Notes under the pieces: model-generated
The model's database searches: none
Told to the model about the DNA's origin: nothing
The model's input: the letters and a program-made list of their open reading frames with translations, nothing else
Translations under genes and position numbers: made by a program
In this document: in pieces, positions 23,826 through 36,149 of the stretch
Numbering within the stretch: position 1 is the first letter of the stretch
Layout: every line of letters starts with the position of its first letter
NCBI GenBank assembly: GCA_963555705.1
Contig: OY743184.1
Coordinates: forward strand, 25,754,639 to 25,818,638
Length of the DNA: 64,000 bases
Origin: Ligustrum vulgare
Lineage: Eukaryota; Streptophyta; Magnoliopsida; Lamiales; Oleaceae
Direction of reading: 5' to 3'

Positions 23826-25296
23826 TTGATGAAGAACGAAGCGCAGAATTGACGCCGAAAAGTTTCGAACCCAGGTTTGTTTGTGGACGAAGGAATCTTG
23901 ACCCAGATTTCACGACGCAAGGATTGATGACGCGGAAGAGAGAACCAAGACTTTCGAAACGCCACAAGGATTTTTCCAGTTTCCTTAATAAGTTTCTGAT
24001 TGTAAACACCACAAAGATTATCAATCTTTGATAAGTTCGGGATGAACACCACAAGACTATCAATATTGATAAGTTCGGGTTTGTAATGTGAATCTACACA
24101 TTTACCAATTGAAAAACATTCAATCTCTTTATTTAAAAATCAAGTCTAACTATTACAATGATTGAAAATAGTATATAAATAATGAAAAACGACCTAACAA
24201 CTAACCTTAGCCGCTAATGAGCTCAAGACAGAGTTCTAATTTACCTAAAACTGAAAAAGGAAACAAAATCTGCGAAATTCACGATAAACATAAGTTACGA
24301 CCGCGAATACATCACTTACGGCCGTAAGTGATTTTCTGTTTAAGTGTTACAACTGTGAAAATTACACTTACGGCCGTAAGTTTGAAAATTCTAGAATTCT
24401 ACGTTTTGACCCGTAGTTGGTTTACGACTGTGAGCATCACTGGTTATGGCTGTGATTTCTTGTTTGGTTTGAACATTTAAATTTTTCCATCAAGTCCACT
24501 ATGATTATTTTCATTAATGATATAAACCACGTAGCAATTGTAGCCACGCAACCTACAAAAGATTGACAAAACCAAAGAATGTCAAAAGAATCACGATTTA
24601 GAGATTGATTCAAGATTAATTGAACCAAGCAACCAGTACAATCAAATTATATATTGACCTCTTGATCACAACAATTTTAAATCTCACCCAAGTTTGAACA
24701 CACAAGATTAAACTCGCATGTTCAGAATTAGTTCAGCGAAGAACGATGTTTTGAAAAGCAAATTTTCCTTCTGAATTTATTAATCTCAAAGTTATGTAAA
24801 AATAATACAGAGAACCAACCCTATATAAGCAAAGAAATAAAATCCTATTATAATTAGGACACTAAATAAATAACCTAATCTAATTGAAAGAGCAATAAAT
24901 TTATTTCCTAATCTCATTAGGAATATAACAAGATAAAACCCTAATAATGGTGAAAATTAAAAGTTACCAAAAACCAGACTTCTAATTGAACTAAAATTGG
25001 AATAAACTGAAAATTCGCAATATTTCGTCATGGAAAAAGCAGAAATTGAGTTACGACCATAAGCCTCTTTGTTACGGCCATATCTGTGGAATTTCAAGGA
25101 ACACCAATTTGAAGTCACTTACGGTCGTAAGTGATTGAGTTACGGCCGTTACTGAAGTTCGTTTTCAACTGCTTGAACGACGTTGATCCAATAGGTTTCT
25201 TGGTTCGACTGGAACATGAAACTTGCTTCTTTAGTTACCAAGAATGTGTTTTTATCCATTGTTACTTGAAGACTTGTATTCGGGTTCTGGATCACA
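23826..25296 (-). mobile_element. Insertion of two antisense LTR-like segments inside copia pol
   Basis: ATTGAT occurs at both borders (about 23825 and 25299) and the copia coding frame resumes across it, so this is a discrete insertion. It looks like two LTR-like halves in antisense. One has a minus-strand TATA near 24175 and its start near 24515 resembles the chromovirus LTR start at 28322. The other has a TATA near 24825 and reads GGATCACATCATC at its right end. Each half has a cluster of words built on TTACGGCCGTAA (24297-24480 and 25045-25155), including a perfect 18-bp palindrome CACTTACGGCCGTAAGTG near 24320. No coding sequence. Confidence 0.65.
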
Positions 25297-25835
25297 TCAT
25301 CTACATTCAAAATTGATAATAAACATAAGTGTGAAATTTGTGTTGAGACAAAATTGACAAGGTCGTCATTTCAATTTGTTGAAAGAAAAACTGAACCACT
25401 TGATTTAATTCACACTGATATATGTGATTTAAAATCTGTACAAATAAGGGAAGGCAACAAATATTTTATTACTTTTATAGATGATAACACAAAATATTAT
25501 TTTGTGTATTTGCTTAAAAGTAAAGGCAAAGCTATACAGAAATTTGTTCTCTATAAGAATGAAATTGAAAATCTATTCAACAAAAAGATCAAAGTATTAA
25601 GAAATGATAGAGGTGGTGAATATGAATAACCGTTTGCTGAATTTTCTGCACAACAGACTAAATTAAGCATGAAACAACAACACCTTATTCACCTAAAAAA
25701 ATGGTGTTGCTAAACGAAAAAAATAGAACATTGAAAGAAATGATGAATGCAATGTTGTTAAGTTCTGGGTTACCTCAGAACATGTGGGGGAAGTCATGTT
25801 AACAGCTAATTTACCTTTTGAACACTCTCCCTTTG
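25297..25835 (+). pseudogene. Copia integrase fragment
   Basis: After CEICVETK (zinc-finger end) the frame shows [12 protein letters not shown] and ...[20 protein letters not shown] (core with the first catalytic Asp), then RNDRGGEYE (second Asp). It stops at 25627 and decays until about 25835, where it is joined directly to the middle of the 3' LTR. The rest of integrase, RT and RNase H are deleted. Confidence 0.88.
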
Positions 25836-25837
25836 TT

Positions 25838-26254
25838 TAGACACACCAGTAACACACGAAAAAGCTCACTTCTCTGCACTGTCGAGTTCTCTATTTTTTG
25901 TCCAGATTTATTAAAGTGTCCAGTTTTCCATTTTTGTTTTTGTGATAGTTCATGCATACATACAGTTCTCCGGAGTGGTAACGCTGTTAATTGTTAATTG
26001 CTCGTTCTTAGTTGTATTCTGGGTGACAAGAGCCCAAAACAAACATCAAGAATGGATTGGTGAGGGGGTGAATCTGTTTTAAGGAAACTATGCTCGCACA
26101 GTCCTCGACTCAAAATCTGCTTGAAATTCTCTTCTTTACTCTTTTGTTTATAGTTTACATTTACTGCAATATTTACATCACTTACTTTCCAATTCCTGTT
26201 TGTTCTTTTGCCGATCGAATACAAAATAGTGTTTATGCAAATTATTGTTCTACA
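25838..26254 (+). repeat. 3' LTR (5'-truncated) of the copia element
   Basis: Aligns with 21790-22212 and ends ...TTCTACA followed by the target duplication ATGAG (26255-26259), identical to the one left of 21247. The upstream part of this LTR was lost in the same deletion that removed RT and RNase H. Confidence 0.9.
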
Positions 26255-26265
26255 ATGAGTTCTTA

Positions 26266-26384
26266 GAGCCTGTTTGGTCCCAACATTTTTTTTTCAAGTT
26301 TTTGATTTTTTTTTTTTTGATTATATATGTTTGAAAATGAATTTGAGGAGAATTTGTAAAAAATGATAGAGACCGAACAGGCTC
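26266..26384. mobile_element. Tourist-like (PIF/Harbinger) MITE, 119 bp
   Basis: Terminal inverted repeat GAGCCTGTTTGGTC (right end inverted: GAGCCTGTTCGGTC, one mismatch) flanked by TTA on both sides (26263-26265 and 26385-26387). AT-rich core. It landed six bases from the copia target duplication. Confidence 0.88.
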
Positions 26385-26721
26385 TTACAGAGTGTAAAAT
26401 AAATTCGTGCATGCAACTGCCATGACTCTTGCCATAACTTTTGAAAGTCTCTCAAACTTCTTATTTCCTCTACTATAATTTTTAGTTTGTGGATAATCTC
26501 AGTTCTCCAAATTTTTAAAAGTTTTCTTTAGATGCCAAAAAGCAGGGAATGTGTATAAGACCAAGTAAATACTTGACACTTTAAAAAAACCAAATTTACG
26601 GTGAAGAAACATCTTAACAGTATAGCAATATGAGTCTGATCACTCTAATCTAGACTCAAATAACAATGCTGCACGTGCCTTGCCACTAGTAAAATTAAGA
26701 AAAGTAAAGTTTGGACAAGTT

Positions 26722-27155
26722 TTAAATCTCCCAAATGCCAATGTACTTTGGCAAATGTATCTAAAATGCCACCGTACTTTAAATTATCTCTCGAATGTCA
26801 TTACACTTTCAAATGTATATACCGGATGACACTATACTTTAAATTGTCTCTCGAATGCCATTACACTTTCAAATGTATATATCGGATGCCACTCAATTTA
26901 TTCTGTTTGAAATATGTTGCACATAAAAGTGATTGTGCCACCGTTGAAAATTTCGATAAGTATTCTAACAAAGTAAATTGAGCGACATCCTCCAGTATAT
27001 ACATTTGAAAGTCTAATTGCATTCGAGAGACGATTTAAAGTATAGTGACATTCGGTATATACATTTCAAAGTGTAATGGTATTCGAGAGATAATTTAAAG
27101 TACAATGACATTTCAGATATATTTGTCGAAGTAGAGTGACATTTGGGAGGTTTAA
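26722..27155. repeat. Foldback element with ~180-bp arms
   Basis: The left arm (about 26722-26904) is the reverse complement of the right arm (about 26973-27155) with scattered mismatches; the spacer is about 68 bp. Each arm holds two or three degenerate units built on a word like CATTACACTTTCAAATGTATAT. Related words occur near 63530-63700. No target duplication is obvious. A transcript across it would form a long hairpin. Confidence 0.85.
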
Positions 27156-28185
27156 CTCCCTTAACACCCTCAAATCGAGGACATGTTAGTTGCCATTGTG
27201 GATTCCTATGAAAAGGCAAATTTGAAGAAGCAACGGTCATTTTCACCCGTTTGGAGGAATTGGTGAATGTCCACATGCAAGCGGCTGGAAGGAAGCTTTA
27301 CATATCACACTTTTTTGTTCAGCAAATTTGGAACACAAGATGATCAAAGTCAAGTCATCCAAATCCATTACCACCACATAGCACTAATCCAAATTTTTTC
27401 TCCTTCATTACACTAACTCGACTAGTCTATTCATCATTCTCGTGCCAGTCCTATCATACTGTAAAGATGGTCAAACTATTAAGAGAGAACTCACATTTTA
27501 TTTAAACTGTGCATTTAACACACATTTTCCACCATATTCGTTTTTAATAATCAACAGCTAATACGTACAAAATTCTAAAAAATGAGTAACACTGAGACTT
27601 AAAGTTAATTGCTTTATTTTCTTGAATATCATAATATATTACTTTGAGATGTTTGATTGTGCATAAAGTTAAGTTAAAATTACCTTTTTATTTAGTTATT
27701 GATTAGTAAAATATTTTAGAAAGTAAGACTTACTTTATAGTTAATTAACTTTAAACTCCCCACATATACTCCGATCCTCACATAACTTTCAAGCAATTGA
27801 CATTTTGAGTCGAGTAAATTACATAAATAATCTTTTTTTTTTTTTTTTGGAAGTATCTCAACTTGAAAATTCAAGCCAGGGATACGATTTATTAATATCA
27901 AAAGAAATAGTTACAAAGGAAGCAGTGGCAGATGCAGATGCTTTATAGTAGTGTGGCTCATAAGCGGACATGTATTTTTTGTGACGGATCTTATGAGGGT
28001 TCGAGAGCAGCACCCCCGACATTTTTTTAAGGAAAAAATCGAAAAAAATTGAAAAAAAATCAAATTCACAAAAGATAAATGTACTAAATATTTAACAAAC
28101 ACTAATTCATAAATCATACTGCAAATACACAAATTGGTTGAGAATCACAATTTTAAGCAAATATTTAACAAATCGACTTAATTCT
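27156..28185. other. Region without recognisable genes
   Basis: AT-rich with poly-T (27833-27849) and poly-A-like runs. No ORF of note. Some short stretches (for example 27925-28015) look like degraded repeat sequence, but I cannot place them. Confidence 0.5.
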
Positions 28186-28322
28186 TGGCTTCATTACTTG
28201 TTTTAACCTTGAATACTCTTCCAACATGCCATGTTTAACTTGTAAATCTCCGATCATCTAAATTGAAGTTTTGTTTGACTTGAACATTTGAGCTTCTTGT
28301 CAAGTCCACTATGATTTTCATC
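28186..28322 (-). repeat. Chromovirus-type LTR start (antisense fragment)
   Basis: Same family as 11160-11368. On the minus strand the LTR begins TGATGAAAATCATAGTGG after a purine-rich tract (GAAGAAGAAGGGAA). The rest of this LTR is degraded or missing to the left. Confidence 0.65.
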
Positions 28323-29339
28323 ATTCCCTTCTTCTTCAGGATGATTCGTCTCGAATCATAGTTTTGTTCATGATGTATCAATATGCCCCCTGGATCAAAT
28401 GGAAAATCTTTGCTTCCATGTCATATGATCAACCAATAGTACTTCGTTACTTGGGTGATATGGACGGATCAAAACATGAACTTCTTTGGCCATATATGAT
28501 GTGGTTCAATATCCAAAGTATGATCAACTTGCAAAAAAGAGTTAAACAAATAGGGTGGAACGTGTTAGTTTCTCCATGTACAAGGTATGGGTCCTTGTAT
28601 TCGTGATACATTACATCCACCTCCTCTCTTCGAACCACGAGGCTCTTTCCTTCACCACTCACATTCTTTTTAGCCTTTTGCTTAACTATCTTCTTTAATT
28701 TTGACTCTCATGCTCATACAACTCCTTATCAATATTTTTTTCTCTTGTTCATTCACCACCTCTTCAATACCCAATTTATCATCTTTTACCTCAAAATTCG
28801 GAGTTTGTTCAACAATTTCAATTTTCAACTCCCCCTCATTCTTCTCAACATCCCTATCCTTAGGCTCTTCTTGCAACTAAATTACAAATTTTCTTTTACT
28901 CCCCTCCTGTAATTTAATAATGGCCTCTCTTTCACTCTCCTTCTTTTGCAACTGAGCTTCCTTTTTAGCCTTCCATGCATTCATCTCCTTTTTTTAGTTG
29001 TTCTAACACCTCTCCCATTTGATTGAATATATCCCTTATTTACAAAACACCATCCCTTAATATTTTCTGCTCACCCCAAATTCTAACTTTAGGTTTATGA
29101 TCACACCAATATTACCTCCTAGCATTAGGATTTGTTTGAGACCGCTCCTTTTGTAATTTAGCAATTTTTCCATCTTGTTTATCCAACCTCATCATAACAT
29201 CATCCATATTCTTTTGAAAAAACCTCCACATGTGATCTTTATTGTTAATCCCTCTAGATGAAGATTTTTCTCGAAATTTAGATATTTTGGAATGGAATGG
29301 AATAATTTGATACAAGAAGGATTATACACAAAGGAAGAA
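28323..29339 (-). pseudogene. Chromovirus internal fragment with gag start (antisense)
   Basis: On the minus strand, from 29315, a short frame reads ...FREKSSSRGINNKDHMWRFFQKNMDDVMMRLDKQDGKIAKLQKE..., a plausible coiled N-terminus of plant gypsy Gag. Downstream are Lys/Glu-rich broken frames (28682-28876) and a segment ending at a polypurine tract. Protease, RT and integrase are absent, so it is a deletion derivative. Confidence 0.55.
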
Positions 29340-29825
29340 TAAACCTACAAATTTCAAGAATGTCAGAACTAAAGAAATCCAATAAAGTAGGTCTTGAAAT
29401 TTCATAATTAATTTTTTATGCGATTCCTTTTAGGAATTGCGACGAAGACGCGAAATAATAACTAAAATAATTAGGAAATATCTAAATTCAGATAAACACA
29501 ATAATAAACAATAAGAATAATGAAAGAATAGATGATAGGATTCCAGATAAGCACGCGATTGCACAGTAGTAATCCTTCGATCGCGTGAAATGCCTCAAAA
29601 CATATTGCTTAAATTTTAACACATCACGTGATCGTGCCTCAATTCTTCTGCATGGTCGCGTGGTTCTTCTGGCGAGCTCAATGTTCGATCTTTTGAAGTG
29701 ACTTAATCCAACTTGAGTCTTAACTCAAGCCCAACATGAAACTTGCTCCTTATTACTTGTAGATTGCTGCTGCATCGCTTGTAACTTGTCTTCTCTTTTG
29801 ATCTCTTACCTTGGATCACATCATC
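29340..29825 (-). repeat. 3' LTR of a second chromovirus-type element (antisense)
   Basis: On the minus strand the LTR begins TGATGTGATCCAAGG immediately after the tract AAGAGATAGGGGA. The cluster at 29560-29670 holds words of the CGCGATCGCG or CACGTGATCGTG type. The left border is approximate. Confidence 0.6.
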
Positions 29826-30843
29826 CCCTATCTCTTAAAAATGATTTGACCTCGAATCTACAACTTGTTCAATTTTCTTGTATCTTTTGCTTTTGTTGGC
29901 TTGAAGGACCAATTTTTGCTTCATGTTTTTGTTCAACTTTTTGGGCTATTCATCTTTGCCAATAAATCTCTTCCCAGCTTTAGGTTTATGATTTGATTTG
30001 AGTACCTACAACACAGAATTAAACAAACAAGTGATGGACTTGTTAGCATGGCCAAGTGCAAGGACATGATCATTGTACATCAACCTTTGTGCAAAAAAAA
30101 AACTCATTTTGTGGGTGGACTATCTTTTCTTTTTCTTTCTGCACTCATGCTTTCTTTTCTCTGAGGTCGTGGCCTCAACACTCTTATTTTCAAACTTAAC
30201 TTTCTCTCCTTTTTCTGAGGTTATGGCATCAACTCTCTTATTTTTCCCCTCAAACTCACCTTCGAGTTTCAATTGATCCTCTTGAACTTGCAAGGGTGAC
30301 AATGGAGCAAGAGTAAATTTCCTCCCACCTTTCACAAAACTTTATTGATTTTTAAAACTATCATGTACCACCCATCTATCATGTTGTCATGGCCTCCCCA
30401 ACAATATTGCCCAACATGCATAGGTACCAAGTCACAAACCACTTCATCAATGTACCCACTAATAAAAAACTTCACCATAACTTGTTTATTCACTTTAATC
30501 TCCCCGACTTAGTCAACCAATGCAACTTATAAGGATTATGATGTTTCATCAAAGATAACCCCAAATTTTTCACTAAAGCTGTACTAACCACATTAGTGGA
30601 ACTTCCCCTATCAATAACAATACTACAAACTCTATTATTCACCAAGCACCTAGTATGAAAAATATTATTCCTCTGTTCATCCACCTTATCCACAGACATC
30701 CTAGTGCTAAGAACACGCCTATTAACAAGGGCTTCATCTACAACAACATATGTCAACTCATCACTAGTTCTGATGCGAACCCCCTTAGTATATTGACCAA
30801 GAATTTCCACAACTATTTTAATACCATCCCAAGAAAGCTAAAG
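29826..30843 (-). pseudogene. Chromovirus protease region with flanking linker (antisense)
   Basis: The minus strand encodes NIFHTRCLVNNRVCSIVIDRGSSTNVVS, the plant gypsy protease with active site D-R-G-S-S (normally D-G/S-G-S), and ...SPLQVQEDQLKLEGEFEG..., the segment that normally follows it. Then comes a linker with TSEKGEKVKF and TTSEKRK repeats. RT, RNase H and integrase are missing; the linker runs almost straight to the polypurine tract. Confidence 0.75.
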
Positions 30844-31504
30844 TGGTAAATAAAGCGATAAACACCTTAATCCAAGTTTAAATCTAACCCAAAATTCAAG
30901 AATTAAACTAACCCTAGCCCAATGGGTATCAACTAAACAAATTTCAAGGTGGCGGAAATAAACAACAACACAAGAATAAAAATACTCAAGCAAAGTTAAT
31001 TAAATTCCAAGAATAATACAAGATCAAGGAGGTTTTTACCTTACCTCAAAAGGAGTCTTTCAAGACTAAGCTCTCAAGAGCATTTCATATGAACAACCAA
31101 GTTATTTTTTTTTTTTGAAATGAAAAATGTGTATATAATGTACAAAATTGGGCAAAAGATGTAATTTCGAAATTTACAAGAAAAACCCCGTTTTTCTGAA
31201 ACGGGGTGTTTCGGCCGACCGAACTGGTCAACCGAAATTATTTCGGTCGATCACATGGTCGATCGAAATGGAACTTTCGGTTGACCAACCCTCATCCGAA
31301 CGCGACTGAGGCTATTGAACTTTCGGTCGACCAAAATTGGCTGAGTCCAATTTTTTCTCATTTTTTGCTCCAACTTGATTCTTGGCTTCTTTTCTTGACT
31401 TATTCACATTATTTAGCCTCGAATCTTGAAACTCTTCGACGTTGGATCTCGTCATGAGTCCCACAGGCTCGCGCATCGAGGTTTGACTTTCTCGGTTCTC
31501 ATCA
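30844..31504 (-). repeat. 3' LTR of a third chromovirus-type element (antisense)
   Basis: On the minus strand the LTR begins TGATGAGAACCGAG after TTCAAGAGAGAGGGGA. The other border is placed near 30844 on weak grounds. At 31205-31340 are five or more words of the TTCGGTCGACCGAA type. The internal region of the same element follows to the right (31505-34424). Confidence 0.65.
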
Positions 31505-31566
31505 TCCCCTCTCTCTTGAAAAGGATTCGACCTCGAATCTTAGTTGAATGTACTGTCGTGAGACTC

Positions 31567-33377
31567 CTAGAACTTTGATCTTGCAACATTGTAGATCACA
31601 GGTTCGTGCAATAAAGTTGGACCTTCAGGATTCTCATCATCTCCTCCATCTCGAAAGAGATTCGACCACGAATCGACACCTACAATAAAAATAGAAAATT
31701 TAGGCACAATAAATGTAACTAAAATTTCGTACTCACCGTGCAAAATCAATTTGTAGGTGTTGCCAAGAGCTTGAATTGAGCCGATACGCAGAGTAGCAAT
31801 TTGAATTTTTTTATTTGATCGGGGGGGGGGGGTCGCTCCTTCCACGAATGGGAACACATCCGACTGCCCGGATCAAATGGAAAATGCTTCCCACCATGGT
31901 TGGCATTGGAAGCACATTGCATACCAACCCCCTCAAATGGAAGCTCGAGCCTCCTGCAAATGGGCTTAACCAAAGGTGCATTCTCCTGCCCACCTAAACC
32001 AACTCTTTCTTTAATAAACATATGCATAAAGTTCAACAGAGTTAATAGGTTAAAGTCACAAGTAAATTTAATTGGAGAAAACTTGCTAATATGATGAGAA
32101 ATTAAATTGCAAGCAAATTTAACAACCACAAAATTAACACCAACTTCGTGCAAATGTACGACTTCCCAAAAGAAAAGATTGGCTATGTTGATGACCTTGT
32201 TGGTTTCATGACATGCAATCAAATATGACATTCTAATACTCCTACCAACAATCACAAAAATAGCATCATTTTCTTTATTTATTTCAAGTAAACCCACCAT
32301 AAAATTCATAGAATTAGTAATCCAAGGTTTATTCATTATGGGCAAATATATATGGAATTCTTGGGACAAAAACTTGAGTTTAGCCATCTTGCAAGTTCGG
32401 GATTTACTACAAGTGCAAATATGTTCAACACTAATCTTCAAATTAGGCCAATAAAATTGATCACATAATATTTCCAAGGTCCCCTTGATTCGAAATTGTC
32501 TCCTCCAATACCCACTACGTGCCTCTCTCATTAGCAACTCCCACATGGCACATTTAGGAACGAACAATCGAATATTCCAAAACAAATAATGATCATGTCT
32601 ATAAAATTCATCAAAATATTGCTCACCACATGATTCATAAATGTTAAACCATTTTGGATTATTAGCTTGCAAGCCCATAATAAGTTCACGACAAAAAAAT
32701 TTGGCATTTGAGCAACTAGGAATAGAGAGTTTGTTTTCACAACATAAAAATCCATTTTGCCTATAAAAATTACCACATGAGACAAGCAGGTTAGACATAA
32801 TCAGGTCGTCAACATCTATGTCCCTACTACATTCAAAATAAGGAAATTTGACATTTAGGCAAATAGGTGCACACAAATATTTGGATTTACAAATGAGGAA
32901 TTTATCATGCCAATGACATTCATCATATACAACATTTTCACAAAACAAAATTTCATTTATCAAGTTCACATCAATGTCATACAATCCTTTAATGTATTCC
33001 AAATATAATAACCTTGCATTCAAAGAAATGTTAGGAGCATACCTCCTAGACATTGCATTGGTTACCACATTTTCTTTACCTTGATTGTATTTGTTGTGGT
33101 AGAAAAATATCTCAATAAAGTTCTTCCACTCGGCATGACTTTTGAGCTCTTGATTACTTTGATAAGTCGGTCTCATGATCTCCTGCAACAAGGAAGTAAC
33201 CAAGTTAGGGAGGGAAGTGTTACAATATTCAAGAGTAAAGAATATTTTGGTGAGATCTCTGCTCTCAATTTTCTTGGTGACACTCATTACTTCCTCACCT
33301 TTTTCTGAGGTAGGAACCTCAACCCTCGGTTCTTCTCTTACCTCTCCTTTTTCTAGAGTCGTGGCTCCAACCCTCAT
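31567..33377 (-). pseudogene. RT-less gypsy polyprotein remnant: RNase H end, tripled linker, integrase ends (543 codons open)
   Basis: A 543-codon minus-strand frame (33377-31746) starts in a linker (MRVGATTLEKGE...RVEVPTSEKGEE) and jumps, without any RT, to the RNase H C-terminus (YNQGKENVVTNAMSRRYA). The RNase H-to-integrase linker follows in three diverged copies (about residues 125-280), then an HHCC-like finger (CDQFYWPNL...ICTCSKSRTCKMAK), partial core (SMNFMVGLLEINKENDAIFVIVGRS), and no DDE residues. The C-terminal GPY/F-type part continues in another frame to 31567 after a poly-G run (31820-31831). It cannot encode active enzymes. Confidence 0.8.
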
Positions 33378-33460
33378 TGTCTCTCATTTTTCTAGGGACG
33401 TGGTCCCAACTCTCATTCTCTTATTTTGCATCTCTTTTGTTTCTTCCTCAATGGGCTCAA

Positions 33461-34424
33461 TCAAATTTTCCTTTTCTTCTTCTTTTCTTTTTCTTTTTCT
33501 TTTTCTTTCTCCTTTTCTTCTTCAAACTCCTTCTTGAGTTTCATTTGATCTTTATGAACTTCCTCCAAACTCAAAGGTAGGAGCACCACCTTTTCCCCAT
33601 TTAATTGGAAGCTATACCGATTATTCCTCTTATGATGTACCACACTCCTATCACCTTGCCAATGTCTCCCCAAAATTATGTGTGTAGTGTGAATGGGAAC
33701 TAAATCACATAACACTTGGTTACTACGGGTTCCAATGTTGAAAGTAAGAAGAACTTGATCACTCACTCTCACCTCCCCATAGTCAGCCAACCTTTGCGAC
33801 ACATAAGGATTAGGATGTTTCATAGCCGGTAATTCCAATTTTTCCACCCTACTAGTACTCACCACATTGGTGCCAATCTCCCCATTTATTATGAGACTAC
33901 ATGGTTTATCACTCACTAGGCACCTAGTGTAGAAATTATCCTCCTCATGTTCCTCCATCTCATTAGTTTGGGTCAAAGATTGTGGTGGCCTAGCATTCAT
34001 CTCCTTCACTACTTCTCCACTTTTACTCCACTCATGTAGTGATGAATTTTGCATTCTCACATTATCAATATTTTCTTCAACTTCATTTCTCCTATCATCT
34101 AACCACTCTCTTCTTTTCATCTTCATACTCCCATTTTGTTCACCATCCCATTCATCATCCCAAACATCCATTCTAATTTTCCTATTCAAACCCCCATTTT
34201 GTTTTCTAACTCCATCCCTATACACAATGTCCCCAAAATTATCCATCACCCTTCTTCTATTACACATCCTTTCTCCACCTCCCCTATTTGATGTACTCTC
34301 CCCTCTTGTTCCTAAATCTTCCAACTCACCCCCAATCTTCTCCATTTGTCTAGCCATGGTGGTTGAAAGATTTTGTAACAAGTACTTCAAATCTTGAATT
34401 TAAGCATTGGAATTTGACATGGTG
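33461..34424 (-). pseudogene. Chromovirus gag start fused to protease (antisense, gag internally deleted)
   Basis: The natural start codon is probably at 34424 with a stop seven codons later; a 309-codon frame continues from 34390. It holds a Gag N-terminus (MARQMEKIGGELEDLG), a short charged stretch, then protease-like sequence (FYTRCLVSDKPCSLIINGEIGTNVVS) in which the catalytic D-x-G is replaced (INGEIG), so it is inactive. ILGRHWQGDRSVVHHKRNNRYSF and SLEEVHKDQMKL close the domain. The central Gag and zinc knuckle are deleted. Confidence 0.78.
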
Positions 34425-35039
34425 TGCAAGTGTGAAAGTGTTCTCACAAGAATAATTTTTACTCGTGTTTCACTCAATTTAGGCTTTTACCCTCTAATGA
34501 GCTCACCACTCTTACCTTTTTCCACTCAAAATCTCATTTCTCAAATTCTCCAAGGAAGGTAATCAACTAAACCACAAAGTATAATTCTTGTGGAGTCAAA
34601 GAAATAACAAACAAGGAAGAAGGAATTTATAACAAGTAGATAAATTCTTGTTTCGAGGAAAATTTCGTTTGTCGAAATTATGACAAAGTGAAACAGGAGT
34701 TGAACGTTGAATCAAATCTGTGCATTATCATTAAGTGTTCAATGATGGACTTATCATTTTCTGTTGTAAATCTTGTGCAAACTGAAGGTGTTGTGATCGA
34801 CAAGCATTGTTCATATTATATTTCAATTTTTCTATGCTCTTGTGCTATTATATTTGTAGTATATGAATGATATTGAAGTCAATTTATATTGTTATAATTT
34901 TTATTTTAATCATGTAATAGAAATCGTTTGAGTTGGGCTTATAACTTTCTTCTCAACGATCATATACAATACTTATCATTTTCTATTACGAAATGATATC
35001 TATAAGGTTCCAGTTAAAAAGATCATACTGTTTTTAATC
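34425..35039. other. Region with no gene; likely 5' leader debris of the antisense element
   Basis: No LTR pair or primer site could be placed. The 60-codon frame at 34688-34870 has no recognisable domain. Confidence 0.4.
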
Positions 35040-35890
35040 TGTTCATAACGAGGAAGAATTCGTAACTTTGTACACATAACGAATTTAATATCTTTCCAGT
35101 CGAAAAAAGGTAGTGAGGGAATTGTAATAGTTATTGTGTACACATAACAAGTTCAACATCGTTCAAGTTGAGAAAACCTTACTGCTCCAGATCTGTTCAT
35201 AAAGAGGTCAAAGTCGTTACTTCATACACATAACTAGTTTCGTGCCGTTCTAGTACAAATAATGTAGTAACTGGGTTGAAGTCATTACTATGTACATATA
35301 ACGAGTCCAATGTCATTCCAGTTACGAAGACCTTATCTATTCATAACAAAGTCGAAGTCGTTACTTTATATACACAAATAACAAGTTTCATGACGTTCCA
35401 GTACAAATAACCTAGTAACGTGGTTGAAGTCGTTACTGTAACACATAACGAGTTCAATGTTGTTCCACTTGTGAAGACCTTACTACTTCAGACCTTTTCA
35501 TAACAAGGTAGAAATCGTTACTTTGTATACACAATGAGTTTAATGTCTTTATGTCATATTTACAATAATGTCCCCGTTGTCAATAATTTCCAGTGGTCAA
35601 CAAACTCGCACTAACTTTTCCAAAGTGATGTTTAAGTCGTTTTAACGACATATCGTTTTAATGACTTAAACATCGTCTCAACGTTATTTGTACTAGAATG
35701 ACACAAAACTTGTGATGTGTATAAAGTAATGACTTCGACCTCATTATGAATAGATTTGAAGTACTAATTTCTTCTCAATTGGAACGACAATGAACTCATT
35801 ATGTGTAGACAATAATTGATTCAACCTAGTTATTACCTTTTTTTTTGACTTGAACGACATTAAACTCGTGGTTTCAAAGGTTTTGTATAG
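35040..35890. repeat. Foldback with internal dimeric ~147-bp repeats
   Basis: From 35088 to 35540 a word like ACATAACGAGTT recurs seven times at spacings of about 56, 85, 69, 78, 69 and 75 bases. This reflects two alternating unit types, together about 147 bp. From about 35690 to 35880 the same units return in reverse complement. The centre (35621-35675) is itself a near-palindrome: GATGTTTAAGTCGTTTTAAC against GTTTTAATGACTTAAACATC. No ORF. It may be a foldback-type DNA transposon or a recombination product. Confidence 0.75.
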
Positions 35891-36149
35891 CGTAACAGTT
35901 CTCCAATTGAGAGAAAGTAACTATGTTTGTCTTTTCCTTGTTATGTGAACTAAATGAATAATCTTATTAGGCATTTAGAGTCACCTAAAGTTGTCGTAAT
36001 CAACCAATAACATATGTGCATTAAATATTCGATTTATGTTAAACAAAATAAAATTTCATATAATAAGTCTATAAAACATTTATTTGGTATTATAAAAAAT
36101 GTCTAACTTCAATTTTTTTCAAAATATTTTAGCAAATATTACATGTTTA

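Noticed and set aside
31820..31831. Run of 12 G (similar run at 16423-16434) as a possible quadruplex site
   Set aside because: Single uninterrupted G-runs are common decay or assembly artefacts and do not by themselves make a quadruplex motif; only the frame break was kept.
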